NCBI GenBank assembly: GCA_965197405.1
Contig: OZ240206.1
Location: 930,001-994,000 of the forward strand
Direction of reading: 5' to 3'
DNA: 64,000 nt
DNA from: G965197405 sp965197405
Lineage (GTDB): Bacteria > Chloroflexota > Dehalococcoidia > Lucifugimonadales > JAGWBF01
Within the stretch, counting starts at the first letter, position 1. Every line of letters starts with the position of its first letter. Positions 60,182-64,000 of the stretch are shown here, piece by piece. A model generated the notes under the pieces. That model was given only the letters and a program-made list of their open reading frames with translations. It ran no database searches and was not told the DNA's origin. A program made the position numbers and the translations under genes.

Positions 60182-61036
60182 ATGCAGGCTACAACTCGAT
60201 TCAGGCAGTTGCTAAACTCAGGCGGGCTGGTGGTGGCTCCCTTTGTCCTCAACGCCCTCCACGCCAAAATCGCCGAGGCCACGGGCTTTGACGCGGTCTA
60301 CATGACCGGCGCAGGGACCGCCGCCGAAAGGGGCTTCCCCGACGTGGGCCTCCTCACCCAGACCGAGATGGTGCAGAACGCACGCTATATCGCCAAGGCA
60401 GTCTCCGTCCCGGTGGTATGCGACGCAGACACGGGGTACGGCAACCCCATCAACGTCCTGCGCACCGTACAGGAGTACGAGGACGCGGGGGTAGCGGCCA
60501 TCCACATAGAGGACCAGCTCTTCCCCAAGAAGTGCGGCTTCTTCCAGGGCAAGCAGGTCATACCCCAGGAAGAGATGGTGCAGAAGATACGCGCCGCCCT
60601 GGACGCCAGGAGAGACCCCGACTTTACCATCATCGCCCGATGTGACGCCTACGCGGTCACGGGATGGGAGGACACCATAAGGAGGTGCCGCGCCTACGTG
60701 GAGGCGGGAGCGGACATGGTGTTCGTGGACGGCATCAAGACGGTGGAGGACATCCACTCCTACGCCGCAGACCTGAAAGACCTGCCCAGGATGTACAACG
60801 GGGACCTGATGCCAACCCAAGAGGTGGACAGGCTGGGATACAAGCTCATGATATGCGGCAGCACCATATGGCTCGTGTACAAAGCCGTCAAAGAGTCCTT
60901 CGAGGAGCTGAAGGCCGTAGGCAAAGTGGACCCCGCGCGCTACGCGACCCGCTGGGATGTGGCCAACCTGCTGGGACTCGAAGGCATCTACGAGATGGAG
61001 CGCAAGTACGGGGTATCGGAAGTGCAGGTGGGCTGA
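60182..61036 (+). CDS. Isocitrate lyase/PEP mutase superfamily enzyme
   Basis: This 284-residue TIM barrel has AGGAGG before the ATG. VVCDADTGYGNPINVLRTVQEYE (Asp81, Asp83: metal site) and IEDQLFPKKCGFFQGKQVIP with KKCG (116-119) are the lyase signature; the Cys would be the catalytic acid in isocitrate or methylisocitrate lyases. DARRDPDFTIIARCDAY and DMVFVDGI complete the site. The short loop form suggests 2-methylisocitrate lyase, oxaloacetate decarboxylase or dimethylmalate lyase-like activity rather than true isocitrate lyase. Substrate is not decidable from sequence. Confidence 0.9.
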   Translation: MQATTRFRQLLNSGGLVVAPFVLNALHAKIAEATGFDAVYMTGAGTAAERGFPDVGLLTQTEMVQNARYIAKAVSVPVVCDADTGYGNPINVLRTVQEYEDAGVAAIHIEDQLFPKKCGFFQGKQVIPQEEMVQKIRAALDARRDPDFTIIARCDAYAVTGWEDTIRRCRAYVEAGADMVFVDGIKTVEDIHSYAADLKDLPRMYNGDLMPTQEVDRLGYKLMICGSTIWLVYKAVKESFEELKAVGKVDPARYATRWDVANLLGLEGIYEMERKYGVSEVQVG

Positions 61037-61069
61037 ACCACAGGGCAATCGCATCAGAAATAACGCCTT

Positions 61070-61120
61070 CGTCACTCCCACGAAAGTGGGAGTCCAAGAA
61101 GTGACAGATAGATTCCCGCA
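61070..61120. repeat. Hairpin repeat, CGTCACTCCCACGAAAGTGG type
   Basis: CGTCACTCCCACGAAAGTGG followed by GAGTCCAAGAAGTGACAGAT and ATTCCCGC. Same family as 62821, with AAGAAGTGACAGATAGAT conserved. It sits just before the amidohydrolase gene. Confidence 0.6.
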
Positions 61121-61143
61121 TTAAGCTTATGGAGGACTGGGAT

Positions 61144-62250
61144 ATGGTCAGCCAGAGGATTATATCGTCTGATAGCCACGTTTTCGAGCCGGCGGACGTG
61201 TGGACGACCAGAATCGAGCCCAAGTTCAGGAACCGGGCTCCACGAATTGTTCGCGAAGACGGGTTCGATTGGTGGCACTGCGATGGCGTGAAGCTGATCA
61301 GCTCTCAGCCCGGGGCCCAGGCGGGCAGGAGGTTCGAGGAGCCGGAGAATCTGAGTCGCAAAGACAAGTATGAGAACGTGCGAGCCGGGGCCTACATCCC
61401 CGAGGAACACGTCAAGGACATGGATATAGACGGGATTGACGTGGGCATAATCTATCCCACCCTTGGTCTCTTGCTCTTCAGCGTGCCCGATGGTGAACTT
61501 TTGTCGGCCATCTTCAGCGCTTACAACGAGTGGCTTGCTGAGTTCTGCACTCCGTTCCCCAACCGGACCAAGGGCATCGGCCTGGTCAACGTGGACGACG
61601 TGGGAGAAGGCGTAGCGGAGCTCCAGCGTTGCGCAAAGATGGGGCTTGCGGGAGCTATGATCACGGCGTACCCACCCGAGGGCAGGGGGTACGAGCTGCC
61701 GGAGTACGACCCTCTTTGGGCCGCCGCCGAGGACCTGGAGATGCCCCTCAGCCTCCACGCCGCCACAAATCGGAGCCCGATGTTCAGCGCTAGCTCCACG
61801 AAGCTCTCCTACCTCATCAACATGGACTACTGGATACGTATGTCCATCTCCGATATGATCCTGAACGGCGTATTCGAGCGCCATCCGAAGCTACAGATTG
61901 GAGCGGTAGAGTACGAGCTTTCGTGGGTACCCCATTTCCTGGAGCGGCTGGACTATGGCTACACGCAAAGACCCCTTGCAGACACCCAGTACAGGCTCAA
62001 GGCCAACATGCTTCCCAGCGACTTTTTCCACAGCAACGTGTTCGTCGGCTTCCAGGAAGATGCCAGGGGCATAAAGGACCGGCACATCATAGGCGTAGAC
62101 AATCTCGTGTGGGGTTCCGACTACCCCCACCAGGAGTCCACGTTCCCAAAGAGCAGACAGATTCTTGGCGAGATTCTGGCCGAGTGTACCGAGGAGGAGA
62201 GGGCCAAAATCGCCGGTGAGAATGCCGCCAGACTATACCGCATTGACTAG
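61144..62250 (+). CDS. Amidohydrolase-2 family protein (paralogue)
   Basis: I choose ATG 61144 (MVSQRIISSDSHVFEPADVW), eight bases after GGAGG; an in-frame ATG at 61129 overlaps the ribosome-binding site. The 368-residue protein aligns along its whole length with the one at 35355-36479: D10-S-H12 is the first metal site, PLSLHAATNRSP carries the barrel His, HNVFVGFQEDARGI-like NVFVGFQED and VWGSDYPHQESTFPKS the last Asp site. ACMSD-like decarboxylases and hydrolases share this plan. The two paralogues differ in the LSLHxxTNR loop, so substrates may differ. Confidence 0.93.
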   Translation: MVSQRIISSDSHVFEPADVWTTRIEPKFRNRAPRIVREDGFDWWHCDGVKLISSQPGAQAGRRFEEPENLSRKDKYENVRAGAYIPEEHVKDMDIDGIDVGIIYPTLGLLLFSVPDGELLSAIFSAYNEWLAEFCTPFPNRTKGIGLVNVDDVGEGVAELQRCAKMGLAGAMITAYPPEGRGYELPEYDPLWAAAEDLEMPLSLHAATNRSPMFSASSTKLSYLINMDYWIRMSISDMILNGVFERHPKLQIGAVEYELSWVPHFLERLDYGYTQRPLADTQYRLKANMLPSDFFHSNVFVGFQEDARGIKDRHIIGVDNLVWGSDYPHQESTFPKSRQILGEILAECTEEERAKIAGENAARLYRID

Positions 62251-62337
62251 GCGACGGAGCTCCCTGGTCCCTCAATAGGGTGTTTACCGATAAGTGAATG
62301 AATCACTAAATCCTGGCGCTTCTCCAATGTCACTCCC

Positions 62338-62395
62338 ATGCTTCCGCAGGAGTGACGGGCGGGACGGGTTTAGATGTTTACTCACGAATCAGTAA
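62338..62395 (+). repeat. Copy 3 of ~60-bp dispersed repeat (CAGTAA family)
   Basis: ATGCTTCCGCAGGAGTGACG, then GGGCGGGACGGGTTTAGATG, TTTACTCACGAATCAGTAA. It is nearly identical to the copy at 46203-46261. Confidence 0.75.
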
Positions 62396-62506
62396 TAAGT
62401 TCTCACAGCCGCTTACCTGTGACCCTTTCTGTCGCCACCTGTCCACCTGCCAGGTAGAGACAGGAAACCCATTCCCTTCTTGGGTGTGCTGTTGCCCAAG
62501 CATTTT

Positions 62507-62739
62507 TAGGGTGTGTTCACGTAAAGGAGCGCAGGGCGTCCCGAAATGACCGCGTCACGTCATTCCGAACGTAGTGAGGAATCTAAAGAGCCTCTTCACG
62601 GTCATGGCGCCATTCCGGCGACGGACACACATAGCATCGCAGGACCGGCTTTATGGGCATGGACTTTAGATTCCTCAGTCGCTTCGCTCTTTCGGAATGA
62701 CAGTGCGGGGGAGTGCCAAGGAAGCGTGAACACGCCCTA
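62507..62739. mobile_element. MITE-like element flanked by TA, 15-bp inverted ends
   Basis: TAGGGTGTGTTCACG (62507-62521) and CGTGAACACGCCCTA (62725-62739) are inverted with one mismatch. Each end begins with TA, as expected for a Tc1/mariner/IS630-like TA duplication. The interior (62560-62702) is a copy of the CATTCCGAACG palindromic element. No coding capacity. Confidence 0.65.
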
Positions 62740-62820
62740 GATTCCTCACTCCGTTGGAAATAGCAGTTGGCCTTGCCAAGGCCGCGCAAGAGGATGGAAA
62801 TAGCGGCTGGACTTCCCTAC

Positions 62821-62915
62821 CGTCACTCCCGCGAAGCCTGTCCCCGTGGAAACGGGGAGCGGGAGTCCGAGAAGTGCCAGATAGATACCCGCGAAAGCGG
62901 GTATGACGAAGGCTA
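62821..62915. repeat. Hairpin repeats, CGTCACTCCCGCGAAG type
   Basis: CGTCACTCCCGCGAAGCCTG, CCCCGTGGAAACGGGG, CGGGAGTCCGAGAAGTGCCA, and ATACCCGCGAAAGCGGGTAT. Three nested small stems in tandem. Confidence 0.6.
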
Positions 62916-63046
62916 TTTTCACAGCAATCGCCTATGGCCTCGCGAAGGCCAAGTAAGGGGATGAAAACCCTATTTTCATGGTAATGACGGGGGTGGGCCG
63001 CAATCGGTTTTTAAACACTCTCTAAAGAGCTAATGGGAGATGGAGG

Positions 63047-63517
63047 ATGCGAATACCGGGCAGGAAACGAAGCCTATCCCCGGACGGATGCGGCATCAGG
63101 GCCGGTCAGTTTGCCGAAGCGGTCAGGGACAACGACATGGTTGCAGCCTGGGATATGCTGTCCAGGGAATCCCGGGGCCTCCGTCAGGGCATCTGGGGAA
63201 CGCAAAAGGCCATTGACCTCCAGGTGGTCTACCGGGCCGCCCATGACCCCCGTCACCCCATGTTTGCCCTCATGGCGGAGGACCTCCGAGAGGCGATACT
63301 CAAGCTCTGGCCCCTTGAGGACCTGACGGACCTGGGCGTCGCCCCCACAAGCTATATTGACGATTATCATGCCTTTGCCTTCCTCCCCTTTGGCGTTACA
63401 AAAGACCAACAGGTGATGCCCAAGAGCGCTATGATGCCGGGGCTGGTCATACCCATGTTCCTCGAGGACGGGGAATGGAGGGTAGACCTTCCGGGATGGC
63501 GTTTCGCCTGGCAGTGA
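63047..63517 (+). CDS. Hypothetical protein
   Basis: This 156-residue protein starts at ATG 63047 with GGAGATGGAGG just upstream. MRIPGRKRSLSPDGCGIRAGQ is followed by a helical part (FAEAVRDNDMVAAWDMLSRESRGLRQGIWGTQKAIDLQVVYRAA) and a beta-like C-terminal half (AFAFLPFGVTKDQQVMPKSAMMPGLVIPMFLEDGEWRVDLPGWRFAW). The pattern 'helices, then strands ending in exDGeWRVD' resembles NTF2/SnoaL-type small domains, but I cannot place it in a family. No signal peptide. The next gene, rsmG, is convergent. Confidence 0.65.
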   Translation: MRIPGRKRSLSPDGCGIRAGQFAEAVRDNDMVAAWDMLSRESRGLRQGIWGTQKAIDLQVVYRAAHDPRHPMFALMAEDLREAILKLWPLEDLTDLGVAPTSYIDDYHAFAFLPFGVTKDQQVMPKSAMMPGLVIPMFLEDGEWRVDLPGWRFAWQ

Positions 63518-63582
63518 GCGGGCCTTGCCCAAAGCCCCATTTCTCCGCAGGGCATGGTCCCGTTGAGAGTTGCATCCGGTAG

Positions 63583-64000
63583 CTACAGGGGGTGCTTTGC
63601 GGGGAGGCCGGGGCGGCGAGGGAATTTCGCAGGGGTGGGCTTCACTTTATCCACCACCACCAGGGACCTGTCATCCCTCAGCCCCTCCAGGTCCACACCC
63701 CTCGTCTCACGAATCCTGCCGCCCAGGACCTCCATAGCGTGCAGCGAGGCCACCACCTCCGAGCTGAGGTCTCCCTTCTTGTGGGTTATTACATTCCCTC
63801 CCACCCGGCAAAACGGCAGGGTGAACTCCATCAATACTCGCATTGGAGCTACACCCCTGGAGAGCACAACGTCGAAGCTCTCCCGAAGGTCGGGGTTGAT
63901 GGCCAGGTTCTCGGAGCGCCCCGTGTATACTTCCACCTCATCGAGTCCCAGGGCCTTCACCAGATGCGTTAGAAAGGCGGTCTTCTTGGCTACCGAGTCC
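63583..64000 (-). CDS. rsmG: 16S rRNA (guanine527-N7)-methyltransferase, 5' end cut by window
   Basis: The minus-strand frame is open to the right edge, so the N-terminus lies outside. The visible 138 residues run DSVAKKTAFLTHLVKALGLDEVEVYTGRSENLA, then SFDVVLSRGVAPMRVLMEFTLPFCRVGGNVITHKKGDLSSEV and end GLPAKHPL. This matches the C-terminal half of RsmG: the S/V-x-KK-x-FL motif, R(S/A)E, the VxSRAVAP-like VLSRGVAP and the Lys of THKKG. The conserved Ala of SRAVA is Gly here. RsmG methylates G527 of 16S rRNA. Convergent with the hypothetical gene. Confidence 0.9.
   Translation of the reverse strand, partial: DSVAKKTAFLTHLVKALGLDEVEVYTGRSENLAINPDLRESFDVVLSRGVAPMRVLMEFTLPFCRVGGNVITHKKGDLSSEVVASLHAMEVLGGRIRETRGVDLEGLRDDRSLVVVDKVKPTPAKFPRRPGLPAKHPL

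Larger units (their letters stand above)
62251..63046. other. Repeat-dense intergenic region
   Basis: This 796-base gap is mostly repeats: 62338-62395, the inverted-repeat element 62507-62739 with a palindromic element inside it, and hairpin repeats at 62821-62915. No gene was recognised. Confidence 0.6.

Overview
The window is about 64 kb of GC-rich bacterial chromosome. The gene mix points to a monoderm Chloroflexota lineage, probably Dehalococcoidia or SAR202-like. This is an inference from content, not from a marker-gene search. The supporting features are Cys-anchored lipoproteins with Thr/Pro/Ala linkers, very long cadherin-type surface proteins, type III CoA-transferase, LLM flavin oxidoreductases, class V FBP aldolase/phosphatase with PPDK, DUF951 next to pyrF, and many short palindromic intergenic repeats. 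No rRNA, CRISPR array or complete prophage was seen.

Layout. 1-14405 is rich in surface proteins: a secreted protein cut by the left edge (minus strand, 1-1554), a collagen-like lipoprotein (2965-4335) with a clear sigma70-type promoter, and a cadherin/Ig/FN3 protein of about 1845 residues with a C-terminal membrane anchor (8868-14405). Between them lie an SDR dehydrogenase, a zinc-ribbon protein, an xdhC-mocA molybdenum-cofactor pair and a CoA-transferase. 14848-17781 holds an SRPBCC protein, a Baeyer-Villiger-type monooxygenase and a lipoprotein. 17836-20948 looks like a decayed island beside two tRNA genes (Cys, Leu): a DNA methyltransferase remnant, a coiled-coil membrane peptide, a BrnT/BrnA toxin-antitoxin pair, and an IS5-family element that has split a two-repeat lipoprotein gene. 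21090-36479 is mainly housekeeping and catabolic: queG, an EVE-domain protein, a membrane-anchored hydrolase, PPDK, an aldo/keto reductase, DUF1802, an SDH/ClpP-like protease operon, mog-trmD, two PuuE-like deacetylases and an amidohydrolase that seems to start at AUA. 36924-43543 carries three tandem paralogous ABC substrate-binding lipoproteins. Each has its own conserved promoter/operator module and downstream hairpin. 43922-64000 contains hydrolase and LLM genes, sfsA, FBP aldolase/phosphatase, a methylmalonyl-CoA mutase large subunit, pyrF-DUF951, nitroreductase, RidA, a second LLM, a phospholipase D/P-loop NTPase fusion, an Eis-like acetyltransferase, trxB, an isocitrate-lyase-type enzyme, a second amidohydrolase, and rsmG cut by the right edge.

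How the genes fit together. PPDK and the class V FBP enzyme are both gluconeogenic. XdhC, MocA and Mog serve the molybdenum cofactor. The CoA-transferase, mutase, Baeyer-Villiger enzyme, LLM proteins, amidohydrolases and solute-binding proteins suggest heterotrophic use of diverse organic compounds. Several MITE-like repeat families, two of them with visible target duplications, fill the intergenic gaps. The least explained protein is the PLD-NTPase fusion at 55153-57174, which is the best candidate here for an uncharacterised defence or nucleic-acid-processing function.
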